DNA of 64,000 nt from assembly GCF_003001815.1 (NCBI RefSeq), contig NZ_PVMZ01000009.1:366558-430557 (forward strand), in the 5' to 3' direction. How positions within the stretch are numbered: position 1 is the first letter of the stretch; each line of letters starts with the position of its first letter. Under the pieces are notes generated by a model. It ran no database searches. It saw only the letters and a program-made list of their open reading frames with translations, and had not been told where the DNA came from. This document shows positions 1 to 7,970 of the stretch, piece after piece. This stretch comes from Actinoplanes italicus (GTDB lineage: Bacteria > Actinomycetota > Actinomycetes > Mycobacteriales > Micromonosporaceae). Position numbers and translations under genes: made by a program.

Positions 1-902
1 GCGAACGATTGCTGCCAGACCTGATCGCATCGCTTCCGCCGGGGCTGGAGGGTGTGGACTGGCAGCTCATCGTCGCCGACAACGCCTCCAAGGACGACTC
101 CGTGGGTGCCGTGCGGCGGCTCAAGCCCGACGCGATCGTGGTCGAGATGGGACGTAACGCCGGATATGCGGCCGGCATCAACGCGGCCGTTGCCAAGGCC
201 GGCCGGTTCGACGCCGTGCTGGTGCTCAACCCGGACGTGCGGTTGACGCCCGGCTGTGTGCGTACCCTCCTCAAGGTTCTCAAGACCGAGGGGACCGGCA
301 TCGCGGTGCCGCTGCTCAAGGACGGTGACGGCGAGCTCATCCACACGATGCGCCGGGAGCCGTCGGTGCGCCGGGTGCTCGGCGACGCCCTGATGGGCGC
401 GGTCCGGGCCGGTCGGTACCCGGCGCTCGGCGAGATGGTGACCGACGAGAGCATGTACACGGCCGAGCGGGTCGCCGACTGGGCCGAGGGCTCGACCGTG
501 CTGATCAGCGCCGAGTGCTGGAACCGGATCGGCGCGTGGGACGAGTCGTTCTTCCTCTACTCCGAGGAGACCGACTTCGCGCTGCGGGCCAAGGACGCCG
601 GCCTCGCGACCCGCTTCACGCCGGAGGCCCAGGCGGTGCACCTGGAGGGCGACTCCAAGGTCTCTCCGGCGCTGTGGACGCTGCTGACGCTCAACAAGGT
701 GCGGTTGTACGGCCGTCGCCACAACCGGGCGCTCGGTGCCGCGTTCTGGGCGGCCCTGGTGCTGCGCGAGGGCAGCCGTGCGGTGCTCGGCAAGGAGCCC
801 AGCAAGCTGGCGACGAAGGCGCTGGTCAAGCCGTCCCGCCTGCGGGAGGCGCCGGGGCCGGACACGGTCCAGCGCGACGCCGCCCGCGTGGCGGGCCGGT
901 AG
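1..902 (+). CDS. Glycosyltransferase family 2 (5'-truncated by the window)
   Basis: Probable rhamnosyl- or hexosyltransferase that adds a sugar from a nucleotide-sugar donor to a growing surface glycan at the cytoplasmic face. The readable part begins in frame at base 3, and the first strand of the GT-A fold (usually VSVVIVTYN) is missing, so the true start lies left of the window. Visible motifs are LIVADNASKDDSV, the metal-binding region VLVLNPDVRLTPG and the acceptor-site segment WDESFFLYSEETDFALRAKD, all typical of the GT2 subgroup that includes rhamnosyltransferases. The gene is convergent with a deacetylase that ends 2 bp away, so there is almost no room for a terminator. The donor and acceptor cannot be told from sequence. 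Confidence 0.88.
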   Translation, partial: ERLLPDLIASLPPGLEGVDWQLIVADNASKDDSVGAVRRLKPDAIVVEMGRNAGYAAGINAAVAKAGRFDAVLVLNPDVRLTPGCVRTLLKVLKTEGTGIAVPLLKDGDGELIHTMRREPSVRRVLGDALMGAVRAGRYPALGEMVTDESMYTAERVADWAEGSTVLISAECWNRIGAWDESFFLYSEETDFALRAKDAGLATRFTPEAQAVHLEGDSKVSPALWTLLTLNKVRLYGRRHNRALGAAFWAALVLREGSRAVLGKEPSKLATKALVKPSRLREAPGPDTVQRDAARVAGR

Positions 903-904
903 TT

Positions 905-1570
905 CTAGCGCAGTCGCTTGACGACGCCGACCGCCTCGAGCTTGAGGCGGGTCAGCGCGCCGGGGCCCACGAGAGCCTCGGCGCGCAGGCCGTCGACGGT
1001 GTCGTCGGTGCGCAGGCTGTAGCGGGGCTGCAGCCAGCTGCCGGAGTTCGCGCGCCGCCGGTCGCTGGTAAACACCCGGTGGTACCCGAGCCTGCGCATC
1101 TTGGTGAGCAGCTCCCGGTCGTAGCGGCCCAGCGGCAGGGCGGCCCGGTCGACGGGTACGCCGACCGCCTCGGTGATCTGCTCGCGGGCGGTGACCAGCT
1201 CGTCGGTGCTGGTCTCGGCGTCCATGCCGCGCCACGGCCGGTGCCACATGCCGTGCGTGCCGATGGTCATGCCGGCCGCGTGCAGCTTGCGTACGTCGGC
1301 CTGGTCCAGGCTGCCCGGCTTGCCGAACCGGCCGGCCAGCACGAAGAAGTCGGCGGTCAGGCCCCGCTCGAGCAGGCCGGGCAGGCCGATCTCCAGGTCG
1401 GACGTGTTGCTGTCGTCGAAGCTGATCCGCACCGACGGCCAGGTACGGATCTCGTCGAGGACGGCGTGGTACAGCTCCTCGCTGATCCAGTACCGGTCCT
1501 CGCCCAGCTCCAGCTCACGCTGCGGGGTGCCGATGCCGTGGAAGCAGATGTTGATGACGTCGTCGCTCAT
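905..1570 (-). CDS. Polysaccharide deacetylase family protein (NodB fold)
   Basis: A 221-residue carbohydrate esterase family 4-like protein, expected to remove N- or O-acetyl groups from a glycan. Motif 1 is present as ISFDDSNTSD (about residues 49-58), with the FDD acid pair, and motif 2 as THGMWHRPW, whose two histidines with the second Asp would hold the catalytic metal. There is no signal peptide or membrane segment, so it may act in the cytoplasm on a lipid-linked or nucleotide-linked intermediate. The start ATG lies 6 bp beyond the stop of the upstream GT2 gene, so the two are probably one transcript with the GT4 gene further upstream. The substrate is unknown. Confidence 0.85.
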   Translation of the reverse strand: MSDDVINICFHGIGTPQRELELGEDRYWISEELYHAVLDEIRTWPSVRISFDDSNTSDLEIGLPGLLERGLTADFFVLAGRFGKPGSLDQADVRKLHAAGMTIGTHGMWHRPWRGMDAETSTDELVTAREQITEAVGVPVDRAALPLGRYDRELLTKMRRLGYHRVFTSDRRRANSGSWLQPRYSLRTDDTVDGLRAEALVGPGALTRLKLEAVGVVKRLR

Positions 1571-1576
1571 GACTTC

Positions 1577-2437
1577 CTATCGCTGTTCCGCGGAATCACT
1601 GATCCGGGATGACTCGTCACGTCCCCAGGCGGCGCCGCCGTCACCGGCCCGCTTGGCGGCCAGCGCCGCCCACACGGTGATACCGACGTAGCAGACCGCC
1701 GCCGGGGCCAGCCAGGGCCGGGGGACCACCACGTCACGCAGCCAGGAGCTGCGCGCGGCGGCCCGGACCGGCACGGTGATCTCGCCGCGGTCGGCGGCCG
1801 CCCGCATGGCCGCGTTGCCGCCGCGGACCCGGACCAGGCGCCGGATCAGGTCACCGGTGCGCCGCGGGGTGGCGACGCGTGCGGCGTACGCGTTGACGTG
1901 TTCCTTCTCCTCGGGTGCGAACTGCGAGTCGAGGAACAGGTCGTCGGCGACCAGCTCGGGGAACCGGTCGAACCGGGAGCGCCCCTCCTTGGACAGCGCC
2001 ACCACGCCACGCCCGAACAGCCCGTCGCGCATGACCGGCAGCCGCCCGTGGATCGCGAAGTAGGCCTTGACCAGCAGCGGGCGTCCGGTCAGTTCCAGCT
2101 CGCGGCCCACGGTCGCGGACGGCGCCCCGGCCTCGAGGACCTCGGTCAGCGCACGGACGGCCGCGGTGCTCAGCACGATGTCGGCGTCCAGGTAGATCCG
2201 GGGGAACCCCTCGGCGGCCGCGTCACCGGCGTTCAGGGCCCCGGCCTTGCCGGGCTTCGCCAGATCGAGCACGCGTACGCCCGGACGCGATCCGGCGATC
2301 GTGACGGTGTCGTCGGTGCACCCGTTGGCCACGACGGTGACGTCGATCTCGCCGGGGTGCGCGTCGGCCAGCAGCGCGTCCAGGCAGCGCCCGATGACGG
2401 CGGCCTCGTTGTGGGCCGCGATGACGACACTGGTCAC
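1577..2437 (-). CDS. Glycosyltransferase family 2
   Basis: A 286-residue GT-A fold transferase. It opens with MTSVVIAAHNEAAVIGRCLD, the N-terminal donor-binding strand, followed by VVANGCTDDTV and the DxD-type IYLDADIVLS near residue 110. A C-terminal hydrophobic stretch (WLAPAAVCYVGITVWAALA) could anchor the protein in the membrane. The ATG overlaps the stop of the upstream GT4 gene by 4 bp, so the two are translationally coupled. The combination suggests two successive sugar-adding steps in repeat-unit assembly. Specificity cannot be assigned. Confidence 0.87.
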   Translation of the reverse strand: MTSVVIAAHNEAAVIGRCLDALLADAHPGEIDVTVVANGCTDDTVTIAGSRPGVRVLDLAKPGKAGALNAGDAAAEGFPRIYLDADIVLSTAAVRALTEVLEAGAPSATVGRELELTGRPLLVKAYFAIHGRLPVMRDGLFGRGVVALSKEGRSRFDRFPELVADDLFLDSQFAPEEKEHVNAYAARVATPRRTGDLIRRLVRVRGGNAAMRAAADRGEITVPVRAAARSSWLRDVVVPRPWLAPAAVCYVGITVWAALAAKRAGDGGAAWGRDESSRISDSAEQR

Positions 2438-3723
2438 GGCTGGTCCACCCGGGTGGGCTGCTCGGAGCCGGTGCGCTGACGCGGGATCCGCGGGGCTTGC
2501 GTGGACTGGGCGGGCTGTTTGGGCAGGCGCTTGGCGAGCAGCCGCTGGAACACCGAGGCGTACGGCCCGGCCTGGTGCTCCCAGGAGAGCTGGCCGAGGA
2601 ACCGGTCGCGGCCCAGCTTGCGCATCTGCGCGCGGCGCTCCGGGTCGTCGAGCAGCTCGTTGATGACCGCGGCGAACTCCTCCGGGGCGCCGGTCGGCAC
2701 GTACGCGCCGGCCTCGTCCAGGGTGCGCCGGGTCTCGATGCCGTCGGCGGCCACGACCGGCAGGCCGCGGCCCACGTACTCGACGGTCTTGGCCATCGTG
2801 GAGAGCTGGTTCATCCGGGTCGGCAGGTCGGGCTGGATCGCCACGGTGGCCGAGCGCAGCACCTCGTCGACCTGCTCGCCGTTCAGCCAGCCGGTCAGCT
2901 CGACGACGTCCTCGAGGCCCTTCTCGGCGACCAGGGCGCGCACCGACGGCATGCTCTCGCCGTCACCGGCCAGCACGATCTTCCAGCCGTGGCGGCCGCG
3001 CAGCCGGGTCAGCTCGTCGGCGGCCAGCACGACGCCCTCGACGTTGTCCTGCGGGCCGAACACACCCAGGTAGACCACGCGGAGCACGCCGTCGGCCGGC
3101 ACCGGCTCCTGCGGGTCGCCGTCGACCTTGATCTCCTTCAGGGACGGGCCGTTGCGGACCACGGTCACCTTGTCCGGGTGCACACCCTTGCGTACGGCGT
3201 TGTCCTTGAACGACTGGTTGGTCGCGACCACCTCGGTGGCGGTGCGCAGGGTCAGCCACTCGAAGGCGTTGAGGGCGCGCAGCACCCACTTGTTGGGCTC
3301 GCCGTCGCCGCGGGAGATGTAGACCTCCGGGCACAGGTCGTGGTGGTCGAACACCCACGGCCGGCCGATCGCGCGCAGCAGCAGGGCGAGCGGCCAGTAG
3401 ACGTCCGGCGGGTTGCAGACCTGCACGGCGTGGGCGCGACCGGCCAGCACCTCACCGATCAGGCGCACCGCGATGCAGAGGAAGGACCAGCCGAACTCGA
3501 CGGCGAAGGTGAGCAGGCCGCTGCCGTACACCTTGACCGGGTAGGGCTTGAGGCGGGTGTTGCGGCTGCCGGGGAGGACCTTCAGGCTCTTGTCGCCTCG
3601 CGGTGCGATGACCGTGACGTCGAAGCCCTTCTCCTCCAGCGTTAGGCATTCCCGGATGACGCGGCGGTCGCGTTCGGCCGGCAAGTTGGCGATGAGAATG
3701 GTGACGTGCGGATTGCCTGGCAT
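2434..3723 (-). CDS. Glycosyltransferase family 4 (GT-B fold)
   Basis: A retaining GT-B transferase of about 429 residues. The N-terminal half begins PHVTILIANLPAERDRRVIR and contains the WVFDHHDLCPEVY loop. The C-terminal half has the nucleotide-sugar site VVYLGVFGPQDNVEGVV and the LPVVAADGIETRRTLDEAGA region that replaces the usual EGFGLPxxE motif. An open frame runs upstream to 3912, but I chose ATG 3723: the AGAAGGA ribosome site sits just before it and the family begins at this point. A Pro/Gln/Arg-rich tail of about 30 residues is probably disordered. It is coupled to the GT2 gene downstream by a 4-bp overlap. Confidence 0.88.
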   Translation of the reverse strand: MPGNPHVTILIANLPAERDRRVIRECLTLEEKGFDVTVIAPRGDKSLKVLPGSRNTRLKPYPVKVYGSGLLTFAVEFGWSFLCIAVRLIGEVLAGRAHAVQVCNPPDVYWPLALLLRAIGRPWVFDHHDLCPEVYISRGDGEPNKWVLRALNAFEWLTLRTATEVVATNQSFKDNAVRKGVHPDKVTVVRNGPSLKEIKVDGDPQEPVPADGVLRVVYLGVFGPQDNVEGVVLAADELTRLRGRHGWKIVLAGDGESMPSVRALVAEKGLEDVVELTGWLNGEQVDEVLRSATVAIQPDLPTRMNQLSTMAKTVEYVGRGLPVVAADGIETRRTLDEAGAYVPTGAPEEFAAVINELLDDPERRAQMRKLGRDRFLGQLSWEHQAGPYASVFQRLLAKRLPKQPAQSTQAPRIPRQRTGSEQPTRVDQP

Positions 3724-3976
3724 CGTCTCGTCTGTCCTTCTGGGTCGATCGACTCGCTGGACACAGTGCCGGGTCCCTCCGGCAGCGGCCAGTGGCTGTC
3801 CGGCCGGAATCATGTCGTCCATTTCACTTAGACGGCCATCTTGATCCACATTCGGAGTAATGACCGTTTTGGAAGCCTTATCGGTTCCGTTGTGAATGGG
3901 TGCCCAATGCACTGTAGATATCGACCGGTATGCACGTTCCCGCGGCCCCCGCCCGCGGGTGTCGTATCGAGGACAG

Positions 3977-5062
3977 CTAGGGTCGGCGCAGCCCGCCGTA
4001 GAAGGCGAGCAGATCGTCGCGCAGGCCGTCCTCGTGGTAATGCGACAGCACGTGCTTCGAGGCCGCCAGGCCTGCCGAGCGCAGCGCGCCCGGGTCCGCC
4101 TGATACCTGCCCAGCGCGTCCTCCACCGCCACGGCGAAGGCCAGCAGATCGGCCTCGGCGATCGGCGCGCAGAACGCCGGGTCGAAGAAGTCCCGCCCGC
4201 CCAGGCCGGTGAAGCCCACCACGTACGCGCCGCCGGCCATCGCCTCGGCCGGTGGCAGGCCGAACCCCTCGCGCTCGCTGAAGCTGAGGAACACCGCGCA
4301 TCCGCGCAGCGCCTCGGCGGTCTCGGCCTCGGTCAGCCCGTCGATCGCCAGCAGCTCCCAGCCGTCCAGGGCGCCCCGGCCGCGCAGGATGTGCAGCAGT
4401 TGCTCCTGCTCCTCGGCCCGGCGCCGGGGCATGAAGCCGATCCGCCGGCCGGCCGGGGTGGTGCCCGGGTGGAAGACCCGCTCGTCGACGACCACCCGCG
4501 CCACGTGCACCGGCAGATCCGGGAACGCGTACCTGAGCAGGGCGGCGTTGTCGCGCGAGACGGTGAGCAGCGCCTCGATGCCGGGCACGCCGGCGTACGG
4601 TGCGCCCGGCCCGGTCTCCGTGAACGGCACCCGGGCGAAGGTCGAGTAGGCGTTCTGGTTGAAGACGACCTTGCGGCAACCGGCCGGCAGGGCGTCCAGC
4701 CCGGGCCCGTAGTACTCCGGGACCACGAGCAGGTCGTCGCGTCCGAGGGTCACGTCGCGGGCGGCCAGCACCCGGGTCTCGTTGCGGAACCAGCCGACCC
4801 GGAAGCCGGGCCGATCGTGCAGCACGGCGGCGTCCCGGCCGGCGGCGTTGAGCAGGTCCACGTGCCGGTAGATGACCCGGATACCGCCGGACGGCTTGTC
4901 ATCGTCCGGGCACAGATAGTAGATGGTGCCGGTGCCCGGAGTGTCCGAATCGTACTTTAGCTCCGCCGGTGTCCGTCGGCGCAGCTCACGGCCGGACGCC
5001 ACCCGCCGGAGGGCGTCGCGAACAGGTTGGACGATCGGGTTCGGCATGAGGGGAGACTCCAC
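3977..5062 (-). CDS. Glycosyltransferase, GT4/GT1-like
   Basis: A 361-residue GT-B protein. The N-terminal half has IYYLCPDDDKPSGGIRVIYR, the glycine-rich acceptor loop. The C-terminal half has FLSFSEREGFGLPPAEAMAG, the conserved ExFGLPxxE donor-phosphate motif. The start may be ATG 5062 or ATG 5047 (MPNPIVQ); nothing decides clearly. It is separated by about 250 bp from the GT4 gene downstream and is divergent from the Wzz-like gene across a 293-bp intergenic region that must hold both promoters. It probably adds one sugar of the repeat unit. Confidence 0.86.
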   Translation of the reverse strand: MESPLMPNPIVQPVRDALRRVASGRELRRRTPAELKYDSDTPGTGTIYYLCPDDDKPSGGIRVIYRHVDLLNAAGRDAAVLHDRPGFRVGWFRNETRVLAARDVTLGRDDLLVVPEYYGPGLDALPAGCRKVVFNQNAYSTFARVPFTETGPGAPYAGVPGIEALLTVSRDNAALLRYAFPDLPVHVARVVVDERVFHPGTTPAGRRIGFMPRRRAEEQEQLLHILRGRGALDGWELLAIDGLTEAETAEALRGCAVFLSFSEREGFGLPPAEAMAGGAYVVGFTGLGGRDFFDPAFCAPIAEADLLAFAVAVEDALGRYQADPGALRSAGLAASKHVLSHYHEDGLRDDLLAFYGGLRRP

Positions 5063-5355
5063 GAGAGGTCGGTTGCGACCGCCACCGGCCGCCTACGAAA
5101 CCCTCCCCGTCCGATCGGCCGAGGACAACCTCCGAACGGATCACCGGAGAAGTCCAGTTGCCGACCGGTTCCGGTGCCGGAGATACCTTATTATCGATTT
5201 CGGCGCACCCCTGTGACGTAGATCTAGAGATTCCAGCATTCGGGTTCCATGGGGGACACTGGCGCTGTCAGGGCAGGTACCACTAGGTTCTACCCGCTGG
5301 TCGGCCGCCGGGGTCCGATCTTCCAAACGCACGAACGGTAACGGCAAGGGGAACT

Positions 5356-6355
5356 GTGGACCTCTGGGACATGACCAAGCTGCTCTTCCGGCGGTGGTAT
5401 TTCTCGCTCCCCATGCTCCTGGTGACCCTGGCGTTCGTCGCCGTCGCCGCCGTGACCGTCAAGCCGGACTACAGCGCCAAGGGCCACACCCAGTTCATCC
5501 CCCCCGACCGGCACCACCGCCAAGGACGGGACCAAGAACCCGATCGACAACCCGTGGTACGACCTCGGTTACGAGGCCCTGGCCAACGCCACGGTCATCG
5601 ACGTGACCAAGAAGTCGGTCCTCGAGCAGATGGTCGAGCAGGGTCTGAGCGACAACATCACGGTCACCACCGACCAGGTGCCGCTGTTCGCCATCGAGGT
5701 GGTCGGTGAGTCGCCCGAGCAGGCCACCGCCACCGTGCAGTTCGTGCAGAAGGGCATCGCCGACGCCGTCCAGCAGCGTCAGGAGACCCTGCGGGTGGCG
5801 GACACCGACATCATCAAGACGCTGCAGCTCGACGACGGCGGCGAGGTCGAGGAGAAGAGCTCCAAGATCATGCGGGTGATGGTCGTCGCCGCCGGCCTCG
5901 GTCTGCTGCTGACCGCCGGCTTCACCATCGGCATCGACGCCCTGATCCGCTGGCGTGCCAACCGCCGCCGCAAGGACGAGGACGAGGACCCGACCGCTCC
6001 GTCAGTCGTCGGCGCCGTCCCGTCGGGTGGCCGCGGTGGAGGCCAGGTCCCGCCGAGTTACGAGAAGACCCAGACCGTCATCATCCAGCAGCCGCCTGCC
6101 GCGGCGGCCGCCGCCAAGCCGGCCGAGCAGCAGGGCGCGCGTGCCGGCAACGGCAGCAACGGCAAGCCGTCGGTGCCGCAGCAGCGTCGTGGCACCGAGA
6201 GCAGCGGTACCGCGTACCGGTCGCAGCAGACCTCCGGCAACACCCCCGAGCAGCGCGGCCCGGACCCCCGCCTCGAGCAGGCCCCGGCCGACGCCACCAT
6301 CGTCCTTCCGCCGTGGGGCTGGAAACACGACGACAAGAAGGCCGAACGGCGGTGA
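5356..6355 (+). pseudogene. Wzz-like chain-length / polysaccharide co-polymerase protein, frameshifted at a C7 tract
   Basis: Reading starts at GTG 5356 behind an AAGGGG site with VDLWDMTKLLFRRWYFSLPM and a first membrane helix (about residues 16-34), then the frame is lost at a run of seven C at 5499-5505. With six C the protein would run on through IPPTGTTAKDGTKNPIDNP into the frame that carries an alpha/beta periplasmic part. That frame continues with a second membrane helix (VMVVAAGLGLLLTAGFTIGI) and a basic/acidic, Pro/Gln-rich cytoplasmic tail. Two flanking helices with an extracytoplasmic middle are the Wzz-type layout. The stop overlaps the GTG of the next membrane gene. A sequencing indel is the simplest explanation; a natural mutation or slippage switch is possible. 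Confidence 0.8.
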
Positions 6356-7734
6356 GTTCGCCGACCGTCTCACACCCGGTCGACTTCGAACCGTCCCTGC
6401 TCGATGAGAACGTCTACAGCTCGCGGCGGTACCGGACCACGATCGACGTGGCCACACTCGTCTCGATCTGTGTGGTTCTGCTCTATGTCCTCCCCGGCAC
6501 CCTGATCGTCCCGAACCTGACGTACGCGGGACGACCCGCGCTGCTGCTCTGCCTGCTGATGTTCGCCTGGTGGTGCCTGGCCCGGCTCAGCCCCCGGCTG
6601 TTGCTGGTCGGCCCGCAGCCGATCCGCTGGTTCCTCGGGCTCTACCTGATAGCCAACGTGATGTCCTACATCGCGGGCCTCCTGCGCGGTCTTCCCACGC
6701 AGGAGGCCAACGCGCAGAACTTCGCGATGCTGCAGCTGTTCGAGTTCCTCGGGGCGGCGCTGATCGTCGCCGACGGCATCCAGAACTGGGACCGGCTCAA
6801 CCGGGTGCTGCGGATCATGGTCTACAGCGCCGGCTTCATGGGTGTGGTCGGCATCCTGCAGGCGACCCTGAAGATCGACGTCTCGGAGTACTTCGTCATC
6901 CCCGGCCTCGAGGTCAAGGGTGGTCTTGTCGGCTTCGGCACCCGCGGTGACGAGGGTCAGTTCCGCATCGCCGGCACGACGACGCACTACATCGAGTTCA
7001 GCGCCGTGGTGGCGATGATGGTGCCGTTCGCCATCCACGTGGCCCGGTTCGCCGAGACGAAGTTCCAGCGCCGGTTCGCGGCGCTGTGCGGCTTCCTGAT
7101 GGCCGTCTCGAACCCCATGTCGATCTCCCGGACCGGCATCGTTGCGCTCGCACTCGCGCTGATCATCATGGTGCCGATCTGGTCGTGGCGGTTGCGCTAC
7201 ACGTTCCTCTACATGGGCGTCGCCGCGCTCGGGGCGATCACGATCGCCAAACCGGGTGTGCTCGGCACGCTCAAGGCGATGTTCCTCAACGTCGGGGTCG
7301 ACCCGAGCATCGAGGGGCGCACCAACGACTACGACCTGGTCGGGCACTTCTACGATCAGCGGCCCTGGCTGGGCCGCGGGCCGCGGACGCTGCTGGCCGA
7401 TCCGGTGCGTGACACCATCCTCGACAATCAGTGGCTTTACACCCTGGTGACCGGTGGGATCATCGGTGTCGCGGCGCTGCTGATCCTGCACATCGCCGCG
7501 ATCACGCTGGCCGTCATCGCGTTGCGGCGATCCAAGCGCGAGCAGGACCGGCATCTCTGTGTGGCCCTGATCTCGGCGCAGGCGGTCGCGGTCGTGGTCG
7601 GTGGCACGTTCGACTCGCTGTACTACACGACCTTCGCCATCACGCTCGCCCTTTTCATCGGCATGTGTGGCACCGTGTGGCGATTCACGCATCCGGCCAG
7701 GACGGTGAGAACCGCCACCGCCCGCCGGACGTGA
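6352..7734 (+). CDS. O-antigen ligase / polymerase-like integral membrane protein
   Basis: A protein of about 460 residues with roughly ten to twelve hydrophobic segments (for example LVSICVVLLYVLPGTLIVP and VVAMMVPFAIHVARFA). The long extracytoplasmic loop near residues 310-360 contains the DQRPWLGRGPRT segment, resembling the Wzy_C loop of O-antigen ligases (HNxxLxxLxxxGxxG-like NQWLYTLVTGGIIG follows). It would polymerise repeat units or transfer glycan to an acceptor outside the membrane. I place the start at GTG 6352, which overlaps the stop of the Wzz-like gene by 4 bp (GTGA); polymerase and chain-length regulator are thus coupled, as expected for a Wzx/Wzy system. Confidence 0.85.
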   Translation: MSSPTVSHPVDFEPSLLDENVYSSRRYRTTIDVATLVSICVVLLYVLPGTLIVPNLTYAGRPALLLCLLMFAWWCLARLSPRLLLVGPQPIRWFLGLYLIANVMSYIAGLLRGLPTQEANAQNFAMLQLFEFLGAALIVADGIQNWDRLNRVLRIMVYSAGFMGVVGILQATLKIDVSEYFVIPGLEVKGGLVGFGTRGDEGQFRIAGTTTHYIEFSAVVAMMVPFAIHVARFAETKFQRRFAALCGFLMAVSNPMSISRTGIVALALALIIMVPIWSWRLRYTFLYMGVAALGAITIAKPGVLGTLKAMFLNVGVDPSIEGRTNDYDLVGHFYDQRPWLGRGPRTLLADPVRDTILDNQWLYTLVTGGIIGVAALLILHIAAITLAVIALRRSKREQDRHLCVALISAQAVAVVVGGTFDSLYYTTFAITLALFIGMCGTVWRFTHPARTVRTATARRT

Positions 7735-7970
7735 TCGGCTGCCTCCCTAACATGGGGGGCGATTCATGATCAGCCGAGTCGCCGGATCGGTCGGCCGACC
7801 TCTGTGGAGGACGAGCGCGTCGGGTGGCCCGGCCTGTCCAGTCGTATGAATTTATCGGCCGAAGTGCGGTACGCCCGGTGGATCGCCGCGGCTACGCTCC
7901 CGCTGAAATGCGAGGTGAGCGTGCCGGATGGACACCATGGGCCGCGCATCGTCCAAAGGGGGCAGACGTC

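Noticed and set aside
515..1612. Long plus-strand open frame of 365 codons over the deacetylase
   Set aside because: It runs antisense through two genes with clear families, is rich in Arg/Gly/Ala/Gln and has no motif or ribosome site. Frames like this are normal in very GC-rich DNA; the same holds for those at 3896-4960, 6370-7692, 9249-10844, 13073-14560, 17131-18534, 23282-24634 and 32350-33591.
7824..7970. Upstream extension of the DUF4082 protein to an earlier start
   Set aside because: The extension lacks a ribosome site and would place about 49 polar residues before the signal sequence; TTG 7971 has a strong site directly before it.
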